Source: UBA4744 sp035282865 (GTDB lineage: Bacteria > Actinomycetota > Acidimicrobiia > Spongiisociales > UBA4744). Taken from it: 39,659 nt of DNA. Positions within the stretch are counted from its first letter, which is position 1, and each line of letters starts with the position of its first letter. The stretch lies in contig DATEVB010000089.1 of the NCBI GenBank assembly GCA_035282865.1, forward strand, positions 1-39,659, given 5' to 3'. Under the pieces are notes generated by a model. The model saw only the letters and a program-made list of their open reading frames with translations, was not told the DNA's origin and did no database searches. Below, in pieces: positions 6,916 to 14,646 of the stretch. A program made the translations under genes and the position numbers.

Positions 6916-7241
6916 ACGATCTGCCAGCCAGGGGCGAGGTGTGGTGGTGTGAGCTGCCAGAGATCTCTCGCCGGCCTGTAGTGATTCTGTCTCGGGACGC
7001 CGCTATTCCCAGACTTCGGCGGGCATTGATTGCTCCGTGCACGACGACGATTCGAGGCCTTGCCAGTGAGGTGCTAATGGAACCCGGTGAGGATCCGATC
7101 CCTCGTGAGTCGGCTGTGAATCTCGACTCGGTTGAGAGTGTTTCGGTTGGAACGCTGACCAAGCGCCTGGGCAGGTTGGGCGACGGGCGCATGCGAGAGA
7201 TCTGCGCAGCTTTAGCGGTCGCCGTCGACTGCAGTCCGTAG
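6912..7241 (+). CDS. MazF/PemK-family endoribonuclease toxin
   Basis: This 109-aa protein has the MazF signature near its N-terminus (RGEVWWCELPEISRRPVVIL), the TTIRGL segment in the middle, and the C-terminal SVGTLTKRLGRL region seen in actinobacterial MazF proteins. MazF toxins cut mRNA at short specific sequences when the antitoxin is degraded. GTG start, overlapping the antitoxin stop (GTGA), fits translational coupling. Length is normal for the family and no disruption is visible, so it may be active. Cleavage specificity cannot be predicted. Confidence 0.9.
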   Translation: MNDLPARGEVWWCELPEISRRPVVILSRDAAIPRLRRALIAPCTTTIRGLASEVLMEPGEDPIPRESAVNLDSVESVSVGTLTKRLGRLGDGRMREICAALAVAVDCSP

Positions 7242-7462
7242 TTCGGAAGAGGCTACGGCGCGCGGTGCGTACGCAGCTCTCGCTCGCTGCGTCTCACGTC
7301 GCTGGTGCCACGGACGCGCCACAGAACCGGCTAGGCGGGCCGAATCCCCTGGTCAACTGGGTTCGACCGCATGTTTCGGAACCAGTGAGCACTTCTGGCT
7401 GACTGCCCGTTTCCGAGCGGGCACCTTGGCTCGACCAGTAGGGCAATGCCAGAACGTTCACC
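7242..7462. other. Non-coding stretch between the toxin gene and repeat copy 2
   Basis: Apart from the hairpin at 7271-7292 and its possible outer arms, I see no gene, tRNA or insertion-sequence feature here. Together with the repeat copy and the following 48 bp it makes a 327-bp gap without coding sequence. Its composition is slightly less GC-biased than the flanking genes, in keeping with the TA cassette being acquired DNA. Confidence 0.6.
7271..7292. terminator. Hairpin downstream of the toxin gene
   Basis: Perfect 7-bp stem ACGCAGC/GCTGCGT with an eight-base loop, 30 bp after the toxin stop. No T-tract follows. Flanking GGCGCG (7257-7262) and CGCGCC (7315-7320) could pair outside it to give a larger structure. 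Confidence 0.4.
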
Positions 7463-7520
7463 GAGGAGTCGCAAACGTAACGAGCACCGAACTGCCTCAC
7501 GCAACGTTGGCGCGGTGGGT
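7463..7520 (+). repeat. 58-bp perfect direct repeat, copy 2
   Basis: Exact copy of 6480-6537. Sequence diverges immediately on both sides (TACGGCG follows copy 1, CCTTCG follows copy 2). This copy lies 48 bp beyond the 3' end of the acetyltransferase gene, which runs on the other strand. Confidence 0.95.
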
Positions 7521-7568
7521 CCTTCGACCCGGCAAGTGTGGGCCTGATACCGGACGGTGCTTCCCGGT

Positions 7569-8330
7569 TCAGCCCTCACCTGGCGCCACCCGGTACCAGT
7601 ACCGGTATACCTCGGTGAACCCGAGCCGTCGGTACAGGCGATTGGCGGCGTCGTTGGAAGGGACGACCTGCAGGTAGGCGCGGGCGGCTCCGTTCCCGGC
7701 GCCCCAGCCCAGCAGCGCCACGGTGATGTCGGTCGCCAGTCCCCGCCCCCGCCGATCGGGACGGGTAAAGACGTCGAATAGGCCGACCCGGCCGCCCTCG
7801 AGGACGGCGCGACCGATCGCAGCAGGCGTTGCCTCATGGCGGATCATGGCGAAGGCGGTGGTGGCGGGTAGTCGTGAGAACAACCGGCGCACTTCTTCGA
7901 GGTGTTGCTCAACCCGGGGTTGGAAGCCCGCCAGCGTTGCCAACCAGGGATCCGGCACGGGTCCTTCAGCTACCTCGACGGCGTCGAGTGGCAGGTCGTG
8001 GCCGTCCAGCGGGCAGCCCTGAACGCTCACGCCTTCATCCCTGAGGGAGTAGCCGCGTTCGTCGAGCAGCAGGTCGAGGTTGGAGGGTTGAGCGGCAGGG
8101 GTCAGGCGGATCATCGGGGTGAGGCGGCGCGACCGGTACCAGGTTTCGGTGTAGGAGATCTTGTCGGCGGGCCTCAGCTCACCGGGACCGAGCGGGGCTG
8201 CCGAATTGGCCCGACCGGTGTAACCGCCTGCTGCCCGGAGGATCCAGCCGTCGTAGCGCTCCGATTCGAGGGCCGGAAGGGCATTCATGGCAAGCTCCTC
8301 GAGCTCCCGGATGGCCTCGAGTGAGGTCAC
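7569..8330 (-). CDS. GNAT-family N-acetyltransferase
   Basis: This 253-aa protein has a C-terminal GNAT domain. The acetyl-CoA binding motif RRGRGLAT lies at residues 193-200 and NDAANRLYRRLGF at 226-238. The N-terminal 120 residues (GYTGRANSAAPL, YRSRRLTPMIRLTP) match the long GNAT proteins of actinobacteria, which often have a degenerate first GNAT fold. The acceptor substrate is unknown. I take the GTG at 8330, which shares its first base with the last base of the nicotinamidase TAG stop, so the two are translationally coupled. An ATG at 8288 would remove 14 residues that fit the family. Confidence 0.85.
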   Translation of the reverse strand: MTSLEAIRELEELAMNALPALESERYDGWILRAAGGYTGRANSAAPLGPGELRPADKISYTETWYRSRRLTPMIRLTPAAQPSNLDLLLDERGYSLRDEGVSVQGCPLDGHDLPLDAVEVAEGPVPDPWLATLAGFQPRVEQHLEEVRRLFSRLPATTAFAMIRHEATPAAIGRAVLEGGRVGLFDVFTRPDRRGRGLATDITVALLGWGAGNGAARAYLQVVPSNDAANRLYRRLGFTEVYRYWYRVAPGEG

Positions 8331-8923
8331 TACCGCACCGTTCCTCCGGCGGCGATGACCTCGTCGATGGCCCGCCGTCCGTCGCCGGGGTTGAGATCGA
8401 CCGGTCGCATGGCGCGGGCCAGCAGCTGCACTTCGAAGTGGCGGGCGAGTCCGTCGAGAGCGGTTGCCCTGACGCAGTAGTCGGTGGCCAGTCCGGCTAT
8501 GACCAGCCGGACGACGCCACGCCGGCGGAGCAGGCTCTCCAGTTCGGTCGGGATCACCTCTTCCGTATCCGGATGCCGCATCGAGAAACCCGAATACCCA
8601 TCTTCGCCGCCGGATCCTTTCTTCACCTCGGGCCCGTCGACCAGCAGGTCTGGATGGAACTCGGCTCCCCAGCTGCTCATCACACAGTGGACCGGCCAGA
8701 CGCCGCCGTCTTTTTGGAAATGAGGTGTGCTTTCCGGATGCCAGTCCCTGGTGTAGACGACCAAGCTTCCGGCGGCAAGAGCGCGAGCAGCCTCGGCATT
8801 GATGAGCGCTACGACATGCTCGCCGCCTTTGACGTACAAGCTTCCCGAGGGGTCGGCGAAATCGTTCTGAACGTCGACCACGATCAGGGCGGTGTGATGG
8901 TCGTAGGTGCCGTTGATGTCCAT
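8330..8923 (-). CDS. pncA: Nicotinamidase / isochorismatase-family hydrolase
   Basis: This 197-aa cysteine hydrolase converts nicotinamide to nicotinate in NAD salvage. The catalytic triad is visible: Asp17 in VVDVQNDF, Lys102 in VKKG and Cys150 in GLATDYCV. Metal ligands of the PncA type are in TRDWHPESTPHF (Asp60, His62, His68). The set of motifs fits PncA rather than a generic isochorismatase. The gene ends in overlap with the acetyltransferase downstream, forming a two-gene operon. Given the NADH-centred respiratory genes around it, NAD recycling is a natural role, although the genes may be neighbours by chance. Confidence 0.9.
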   Translation of the reverse strand: MDINGTYDHHTALIVVDVQNDFADPSGSLYVKGGEHVVALINAEAARALAAGSLVVYTRDWHPESTPHFQKDGGVWPVHCVMSSWGAEFHPDLLVDGPEVKKGSGGEDGYSGFSMRHPDTEEVIPTELESLLRRRGVVRLVIAGLATDYCVRATALDGLARHFEVQLLARAMRPVDLNPGDGRRAIDEVIAAGGTVR

Positions 8924-9047
8924 GTCGAGATGCTAGGCCGGGAACCTGTCGGCTCGGGTTCGGAGACGGCTCCATGGGTGGTCGACCCGCCCACCGACGA
9001 CGCACGGCTGTCGTGAGGTCCCATCGGCCCGTCCACCGCGCCGATCC

Positions 9048-10286
9048 CTACCCGGGCACCTCGGCCAGCTCCCGCAGGGCCGCTTGATCGACCAGCCGGC
9101 CGTGGCTCACAACCGCCCGGGGAGCGGCATGGAACCGGAGGGCTTCAGCCACGGATTCGCCCTGCACCACCACCAGATGGGCCGGCGCACCGATCTCGAG
9201 CCGGTGGTTCTGCAAGCCGATCGAGCGGGCTGCCGAAGTGGTCACGGCGTCGTAGAGGACTTCCAGGTCCGGCCGGGCCATCATCCACAGCAGGTGGGCA
9301 CCGAGGAAGGCAACCTCCAGCATGTTGTTGCGGCCGAAGGCGTAGTAGGCGTCCGAGATGTCGTCCTGTCCGAGGCTGACGGTGATGCCGGCTGCCACCA
9401 ACTCTCGCACCCGGGCGTGGAGCGGTCCGGTGTGCGGGTCGGATACAACGGCAACGCCCGCCGCGGCCAGAAGAGAGACCAGTCGGGCGAAGTAGGGCTC
9501 CGGGTAGAGCTCCATCGCCCGGGCGTGGTGGGCGAGTGCCCGACCGTTCCAGTTCCTCCGCAATGTCTCGACCGCCATCATCTCCAGGGTTCGCAGCCCC
9601 GGGTCTCCGGCATCGTCGAGCAGCATCGAGACGTCTGCGTCGTGTTCAACGGCGATGGCGAAGCACAGACGAACGTGCTCGACCATGTCGGCTTCGGTGA
9701 GCTCGATCCAGGGGATTCCTCCGACGACATCCGCCCCGAGGGCCATGGATTCCCGAAGCAACTCCTCGGTCCCCGGTTGGCGGATGATGCCGTCCTGGGC
9801 GAAAGCCACCACCTGGAGGTCGACGATGTCGACGAATTCCTCCTTGAGCGCCAGGAGCACCTCAACGCCCCGGGTGCCGGCCCTGGAGTCGACGTCGGCC
9901 AGGGCACGGATGTGGGTGTTGCCGTAGTAGGCCGCCATAGCCAGAGCCCGGCGCCCGGCGGCCATCATGGCATCGTGATGCTGGCTGAGTTTCACGGCCG
10001 CCGCGGTCTCTATGGCGCTCATGGCCCGACCCATTCCACCCATCTGGTAGTCGGCGAGCGCGGCATCGCCGAGGTCGCGGAGGGTGAACACCTTATCAAG
10101 GTGTAGGTGGGTGTTGACGAACGACTCGGTGACCAGATTTCCGTTCGCTTCCACGGACCGGCCGTGGGAGGGCTCAGCCGCGGTAGGTTCGATGGAAGCG
10201 ATCAGGCCGTCGACGATCCGGATGTCGGCAACAGCTCCATTTCGTAGGCGGGCGTTGGTGATGGTCAGTGGCGAGGGGTTGGTCAT
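9048..10286 (-). CDS. Cytosine-deaminase-like amidohydrolase with an altered metal site
   Basis: This 412-aa protein of the amidohydrolase superfamily resembles bacterial cytosine/isoguanine deaminase (CodA). Recognisable are NTHLHLDK (His60, His62), the substrate-loop region VVAFAQDGI, HHARAM (His253/254) and GQDDISD (Asp309). Aligned by eye to CodA, the third metal-binding histidine (in HxDExDD) is replaced by Leu222 and the catalytic Glu by Asp225 (MLLDDAGDPG), so activity or metal use may differ. The start is ATG 10286 with the strong Shine-Dalgarno GGAGGAGA. It is transcribed divergently from the racemase gene. The substrate is unknown; a hydrolase on a cyclic amide or amidine is the family expectation. 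Confidence 0.8.
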   Translation of the reverse strand: MTNPSPLTITNARLRNGAVADIRIVDGLIASIEPTAAEPSHGRSVEANGNLVTESFVNTHLHLDKVFTLRDLGDAALADYQMGGMGRAMSAIETAAAVKLSQHHDAMMAAGRRALAMAAYYGNTHIRALADVDSRAGTRGVEVLLALKEEFVDIVDLQVVAFAQDGIIRQPGTEELLRESMALGADVVGGIPWIELTEADMVEHVRLCFAIAVEHDADVSMLLDDAGDPGLRTLEMMAVETLRRNWNGRALAHHARAMELYPEPYFARLVSLLAAAGVAVVSDPHTGPLHARVRELVAAGITVSLGQDDISDAYYAFGRNNMLEVAFLGAHLLWMMARPDLEVLYDAVTTSAARSIGLQNHRLEIGAPAHLVVVQGESVAEALRFHAAPRAVVSHGRLVDQAALRELAEVPG

Positions 10287-10392
10287 GGTTCTCCTCCGGA
10301 TCCCGGCATCCACCACCCAGCCTATGTGTGAGCGACGGCCGGTGGCTGCCACCCAGCGACAAGTAGGCTTCCGGCCGCAGCAGAGGAGCCGC

Positions 10393-11091
10393 ATGCAAAC
10401 CATCGGAATGATCGGTGGGATGAGCTGGCAATCGACGGCCGATTACTACCGGATCATCAACGAACGGGTCCAGGAGCGCCTGGGCGGGTTGCATTCGGCC
10501 CAGGCCATCCTGTACTCCGTTGACTTCGCCGAGGTCGAGGAGCTTCAGCAACATGGCCGGTGGGCGCAGGCCGCCGCGCTGATGGTGGAGGCCGGGCAGC
10601 GGGTGAAGGCAGGCGGAGCCGACTTCATCGTCATCTGCACCAACACGATGCACCGCATGGCAGACGAAGTGGAGCGACAAACGGCCCTGCCGGTGCTCCA
10701 CATAGCCGACGCCACCGCCCGGGTAATTGCACAGGCAGGGATCGGCGTGGTGGGGCTACTTGGCACCCGGTACACCATGGAGCAGGGTTTCTACCGGGGG
10801 AGGCTCGAAACCCGACACAAGCTGCGGGTGCTCGTCCCCGATGAGGATGACCGCAGGATCGTTCACGACGTCATCTACGACGAACTCTGCCTGGGCGTGA
10901 CCCGGGAAGAGTCGCGCCGGCGTTACCTCGACATCATCGACGGGCTGGCCCGCCGTGGGGCCGAGGCCGTGATCCTCGGCTGCACCGAAATCGGCCTGTT
11001 GGTAGACCCCGGCCAAACCGATGCATTGCTGTTCGACACGACGCGGATTCATGCCGAAGCTGCCGCCGACCGGGCCATTGAGGGGCGCTGA
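10393..11091 (+). CDS. Aspartate/glutamate racemase family protein
   Basis: This 232-aa protein has the N-terminal GMIGGMSWQST motif of the Asp/Glu racemase superfamily and both catalytic cysteines: Cys82 in CTNTMH and Cys197 in GCTEIGLL. Such cofactor-independent enzymes interconvert L- and D-aspartate or related amino acids by a two-base thiol mechanism. I use the ATG at 10393, preceded by AGAGGAG, because upstream codons overlap the divergent amidohydrolase start region. Divergent pairing with the amidohydrolase suggests shared regulation, perhaps in nitrogen-compound catabolism, but this is inference. Confidence 0.88.
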   Translation: MQTIGMIGGMSWQSTADYYRIINERVQERLGGLHSAQAILYSVDFAEVEELQQHGRWAQAAALMVEAGQRVKAGGADFIVICTNTMHRMADEVERQTALPVLHIADATARVIAQAGIGVVGLLGTRYTMEQGFYRGRLETRHKLRVLVPDEDDRRIVHDVIYDELCLGVTREESRRRYLDIIDGLARRGAEAVILGCTEIGLLVDPGQTDALLFDTTRIHAEAAADRAIEGR

Positions 11092-11187
11092 TACCCTGCC
11101 CGAGGGCGTGTCCGGCCCGGTTGCGTACCATCTGCGAGGCCGATCGGCGGCCACCGGCGGGGACTCTCATGGTGGCATCCGGCGGTT

Positions 11188-11217
11188 TTGTACCCAACCC
11201 TGATCTCTCCCTAGTCT
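11188..11217 (+). promoter_or_regulatory. Weak promoter candidate for the nuo operon
   Basis: TTGTAC (11188-11193), an 18-nt spacer and TAGTCT (11212-11217) lie 23 nt before nuoA. Each box matches the consensus at only three positions. No Rex operator (TTGTGAA...TTCACAA) is visible nearby. Confidence 0.25.
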
Positions 11218-11239
11218 TGTGCCGAAAGGAAGCGCGCCC

Positions 11240-11656
11240 ATGAACCTGGCCGATTACCTGCCCATCGCCATCATGCTCCTGCTCGTCATCGCTTTCGCGG
11301 GAGCCTCGATCAGCCTCGGCAACGTCCTCGCTCCCCGCCGCCCAACACCCGAGAAGCTCGCTCCCTACGAGTGCGGGATCGTCCCGGAAGTTGAACCCTC
11401 CCAGCGTTTCCCCGTGAAGTTCTACCTGGTGGCGATGCTCTTCGTCATATTCGACATCGAGATCATCTTCCTGTTCGCCTGGGCCGTGCGATTCCGCCAG
11501 CTCGGTTGGTTCGGGCTGGGTGCGGTCGGCATCTTCACCGCTCTGGTGATCGAGACGCTCGGATACGTTTGGAAGCGCGGCGCCCTCGACTGGAACATCC
11601 CCAGGCGGGCCCGCTATCGCCGCGGCCCCGAAGTCGTGGATGAGGAGGCCGCTTGA
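11240..11656 (+). CDS. nuoA: NADH-quinone oxidoreductase subunit A
   Basis: This 138-aa membrane subunit of complex I has three helices (about residues 5-27, 60-82 and 87-110). The conserved loop APYECGI follows the first helix, and the acidic second helix (FDIEIIFLF) contributes to the quinone-chamber and proton-path region. The start is ATG 11240, because GAAAGGAAG lies about 7 nt upstream; an in-frame GTG at 11219 has no ribosome site. It opens the 14-gene nuo operon, and its stop overlaps the nuoB TTG. Confidence 0.95.
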   Translation: MNLADYLPIAIMLLLVIAFAGASISLGNVLAPRRPTPEKLAPYECGIVPEVEPSQRFPVKFYLVAMLFVIFDIEIIFLFAWAVRFRQLGWFGLGAVGIFTALVIETLGYVWKRGALDWNIPRRARYRRGPEVVDEEAA

Positions 11657-12126
11657 TTGATCAGGCCCCGACGCCGCCCGGCATCATCGTGGCGACGCTC
11701 GACAAGGTAGCCAACTGGGCTCGCACTCGTTCGATGTGGCCGGCGACCTTTGGCCTGGCCTGCTGCGCCATCGAGATGATGGCAACCGGGACCGCCCACT
11801 ACGACCTGGCTCGCTTCGGGATGGAGGTGTTCCGGGCTTCACCCCGCCAGGCCGACCTGATGATCGTTGCCGGCCGTCTATCCCAGAAGATGGCGCCGGT
11901 GTTGCGCAACGTGTACGACCAGATGCCGGAGCCCAAGTGGGTGATCTCGATGGGTGCTTGCGCATCCACCGGCGGCATGTTCAACAACTACGCCCTGGTG
12001 CAGGGTGTCGACCAGATCGTGCCGGTGGATGTGTACGTCCCGGGATGCCCCCCCGGCCCGCAGTCGCTGATCCACGGGATCCTGACGCTGCAGAACAAGA
12101 TCATGTCCGGGGAGATCACTCGCTGA
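11653..12126 (+). CDS. nuoB: NADH-quinone oxidoreductase subunit B
   Basis: This 157-aa peripheral-arm subunit holds cluster N2, the last iron-sulfur centre before the quinone. The ligands are visible: the adjacent cysteine pair Cys37-Cys38 (GLACCAIEMM), Cys103 (MGACASTGG) and Cys132 (PGCPPGPQ). It starts with TTG at 11653, overlapping the nuoA TGA and preceded by GAGGAGG at good spacing. A rare start codon may tune its level. Its stop overlaps the nuoC ATG. Confidence 0.96.
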   Translation: MIDQAPTPPGIIVATLDKVANWARTRSMWPATFGLACCAIEMMATGTAHYDLARFGMEVFRASPRQADLMIVAGRLSQKMAPVLRNVYDQMPEPKWVISMGACASTGGMFNNYALVQGVDQIVPVDVYVPGCPPGPQSLIHGILTLQNKIMSGEITR

Positions 12127-12671
12127 TGGCCGACGAGCAGATGAACGAAGCAGAGTCCGGGGAAGAGGCCGGCGCGGCGCTGGAGCACCCACTTCCGGAA
12201 CATCCCGTCCTGGCAGGTCTTTTCGCGCAATTCGCAGACGTCGAGTGGCGACGCTCGGGTGAGCAGGACACGGCGGTCGTGCCGAAGAACCGCCTGCGCG
12301 ACTTCGCCCTGGCGGCGCGCCGGGCCGGCTTCGAAATGCTGGTCGACCTGACCGCAGTCGACTACCTGCGCCTTCGCAGGGTTCGCTTCGAGGTGGTCGT
12401 CGGCTTGCTCTCGTTGCAGCACAACCTCCGGCTCAGATTGGGGGTACCCGTCCCCTTCGACGACCCGACGGTGCCATCGCTGGTATCCGTCTATCCGGGC
12501 GCCAACTTCTTCGAGCGGGAGACGTTCGACATGTTCGGGATCATTTTCGAGGACCATCCCGACCTGACTCGCATACTGTTACCCGACGATTGGGTCGGCC
12601 ACCCGCTCCGTAAAGACTTCTCGACCGGATCCGTCCCCGTGCAGTTCAAATCGTCGCCGCAGGTGACCTGA
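12126..12671 (+). CDS. nuoC: NADH-quinone oxidoreductase subunit C
   Basis: This 181-aa subunit C (30-kDa homologue) links NuoD to the hydrophilic arm. The conserved C-terminal signature YPGANFFERETFDMFGI is present, followed by RILLPDDWVGHPLRKDF. An acidic N-terminal extension of about 20 residues precedes the domain. It is separate from nuoD, unlike the fused nuoCD of enterobacteria. ATGA overlaps occur at both ends. Confidence 0.95.
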   Translation: MADEQMNEAESGEEAGAALEHPLPEHPVLAGLFAQFADVEWRRSGEQDTAVVPKNRLRDFALAARRAGFEMLVDLTAVDYLRLRRVRFEVVVGLLSLQHNLRLRLGVPVPFDDPTVPSLVSVYPGANFFERETFDMFGIIFEDHPDLTRILLPDDWVGHPLRKDFSTGSVPVQFKSSPQVT

Positions 12672-14032
12672 TGACCGACGACCCCCGCAAACCGGAGAGG
12701 GAGATCCGCGAGGTGTGGATCACGCCCGACGAGGCCCCCGACTGGATGCGTCACGCCACCGACGAGGGCGCTCAGACCATGCGCCTGGATGAGTCACAAT
12801 CGCGCCTGGTCGAGCAGACGGGCGTCAGGGTTCGGGACGACTACGTCCTCGACGACGAGATTGCCGAAGACGAGCGGATGATCATCAATATGGGCCCGCA
12901 ACACCCCTCCACCCACGGGGTCCTGCGCCTCCAGATCGAACTGGAAGGAGAGATCGTCCGGCGGGTCAAACCCATCATCGGGTACTTGCACACCGGGATG
13001 GAGAAGACGGGCGAGACGCTCACCTACATGCAGGGTGGCACCAATGTCACGCGCATGGACTACCTCTCTCCCTTCTTCAATGAACTGGTGTTCTCATTGG
13101 CCACCGAGCAGCTGCTGGGAGTCGAGATTCCGCCGCGCGCCCAGGCCATCCGTATCTTGATGACCGAGCTGAACCGCACCACCAGTCATCTGGTGTCGCT
13201 CGCCACCCAGGGCATGGACGTCGGAGCACTGTCGATGATGCTGTACGGGTTCCGCGAACGGGAGTTGATCCTCGCATTCTTCGAGAAGACCACCGGCCTG
13301 CGGATGAACCACAACTACATCCGTCCCGGCGGGGTGGCCGCCGACCTGCCCGACGGGTGGGAGGACGACATCGAGGAGATACTCGACAAGATCCCGGTGG
13401 GTGTGGCCGATTATGAAGACCTGCTGAAAGCCAACCCGATCTGGGAGGGCAGGACCCGTGGGGTGGGCGTGATCTCTGCGGAGGAATGTGTGGCCTACGG
13501 GATCACCGGCCCCCCGTTGCGGGCCACCGGTATCGATCTCGACCTCCGCAAGACTCAACCGTATTCGGGGATCGAACAGTACGAGTTCGACGTAGCCGTC
13601 GGGTCCAACGGCGACGTTTACGACCGTTATCGCGTTCGCATCCAGGAGATCTTCCAATCGCTCCGCATTGTGCGGGAAGTCGCCAACCAGATGCCGGCCG
13701 GCGATTACCGGACCGACGATCGCAAGGTGACCCCACCGCCCCGCAAGCGGATCAACGAATCGATGGAAGCGTTGATTCATCATTTCAAGCTTTTCACAGA
13801 AGGTTTCAAGGTTCCGGAAGGCGAGGTGTACGCGGCGATCGAATCGCCACGCGGCGAGATCGGCTGCTACATCGTGTCGGACGGAAGCGCCCGGCCGTAC
13901 CGCATGCACATACGCGCCCCTTCGTTCGCCAACTTGCAGGGCCTGCCGATCATGATGGCCGATTCGCTGATTGCCGACAGTGTCGCCACGATCGCATCGG
14001 TCGATCCGGTCATGGGAGACGTCGACAGATGA
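12671..14032 (+). CDS. nuoD: NADH-quinone oxidoreductase subunit D
   Basis: This 453-aa protein (49-kDa homologue) forms the quinone cavity with NuoB and descends from [NiFe] hydrogenase large subunits. The signature NMGPQHPSTHG lies at residues 73-83, with the quinone-binding His in this loop. IGYLHTGMEK, an RPGGVAAD segment and the C-terminal LIADSVATIASVDPVMGDVDR-type ending of the family are also present. The N-terminus is about 70 residues longer than usual, charged and of unknown role. It overlaps nuoC and nuoE by ATGA. Confidence 0.96.
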   Translation: MTDDPRKPEREIREVWITPDEAPDWMRHATDEGAQTMRLDESQSRLVEQTGVRVRDDYVLDDEIAEDERMIINMGPQHPSTHGVLRLQIELEGEIVRRVKPIIGYLHTGMEKTGETLTYMQGGTNVTRMDYLSPFFNELVFSLATEQLLGVEIPPRAQAIRILMTELNRTTSHLVSLATQGMDVGALSMMLYGFRERELILAFFEKTTGLRMNHNYIRPGGVAADLPDGWEDDIEEILDKIPVGVADYEDLLKANPIWEGRTRGVGVISAEECVAYGITGPPLRATGIDLDLRKTQPYSGIEQYEFDVAVGSNGDVYDRYRVRIQEIFQSLRIVREVANQMPAGDYRTDDRKVTPPPRKRINESMEALIHHFKLFTEGFKVPEGEVYAAIESPRGEIGCYIVSDGSARPYRMHIRAPSFANLQGLPIMMADSLIADSVATIASVDPVMGDVDR

Positions 14033-14646
14033 CCTGGCCCGCCGAAGTCCAGCAACGCGCCAAAGAGCTCATCGGGCGTTACCCCGACCCCAAGTCGGCG
14101 GTCATGCCGCTTCTCTACCTCGCTATGCGCCAGGACGGGTACCTCACCGAAACCGGCATGCAGGAAGTAGCCGGCTGGACCGGACATACCCCGGCGCAGG
14201 TTCAATCGGTGGCGACGTTCTACGGCATGTTCAAGACCGAACCTCTCGGCACGTATCTCGTTTCGGTGTGCACGTCGATCTCCTGTATGTTGCTCGGGGG
14301 CGACGACGTGCTGGAGGCGGTCGAGGACGAGACGGGTGTGCCAGACGGCGAAACCGACGCTGACAGGCTGTTCTCGGTCGAACACGTCGAATGCCTGGGC
14401 GCCTGTGGAGGCGCTCCGGCAGTCCAGGTCAATTACGAACTGGTCGAGGGCCCGAGTCCCGACCAAGCCCGGGCCCTGTGCCGCTGGCTGCGCGACCAAC
14501 GCCCCGCCCTCGTCAACACAGACGATATGCAGGAACGATTTGGTGGCCGCCGATCGTTCGACTGGGCCATCGCCGAGGAGAGGTCGGCGCTGGGTCCGTT
14601 CCCGGCCTTCGGGCCCTACGGAACCGTGTGGGAGGGGGACAAATGA
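14029..14646 (+). CDS. nuoE: NADH-quinone oxidoreductase subunit E
   Basis: This 205-aa protein (24-kDa homologue) belongs to the NADH-oxidising module. The [2Fe-2S] N1a ligands are Cys81 and Cys86 (CTSISC), and Cys122 and Cys126 (CLGACGGAP). The N-terminal helical domain is the usual YPDPKSAVMPLLYLAQ-type fold. A C-terminal tail of about 45 residues (from NTDDMQERFGG) exceeds E. coli NuoE and resembles actinobacterial homologues. The ATG at 14029 overlaps the nuoD stop. Confidence 0.95.
   Translation: MTWPAEVQQRAKELIGRYPDPKSAVMPLLYLAMRQDGYLTETGMQEVAGWTGHTPAQVQSVATFYGMFKTEPLGTYLVSVCTSISCMLLGGDDVLEAVEDETGVPDGETDADRLFSVEHVECLGACGGAPAVQVNYELVEGPSPDQARALCRWLRDQRPALVNTDDMQERFGGRRSFDWAIAEERSALGPFPAFGPYGTVWEGDK

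Noticed and set aside
7330..7400. tRNA-like GGGTTCGA sequence
   Set aside because: The bases on the two sides of the presumed T-loop do not pair and no acceptor or anticodon stem can be drawn.
8331..9005. N-terminal extension of the acetyltransferase across the nicotinamidase
   Set aside because: This part is the antisense-free but frame-shifted shadow of pncA on the same strand; the GTG at 8330 fits the family N-terminus.
11092..11239. Rex operator before the nuo operon
   Set aside because: No TTGTGAA/TTCACAA inverted repeat or close variant is present.
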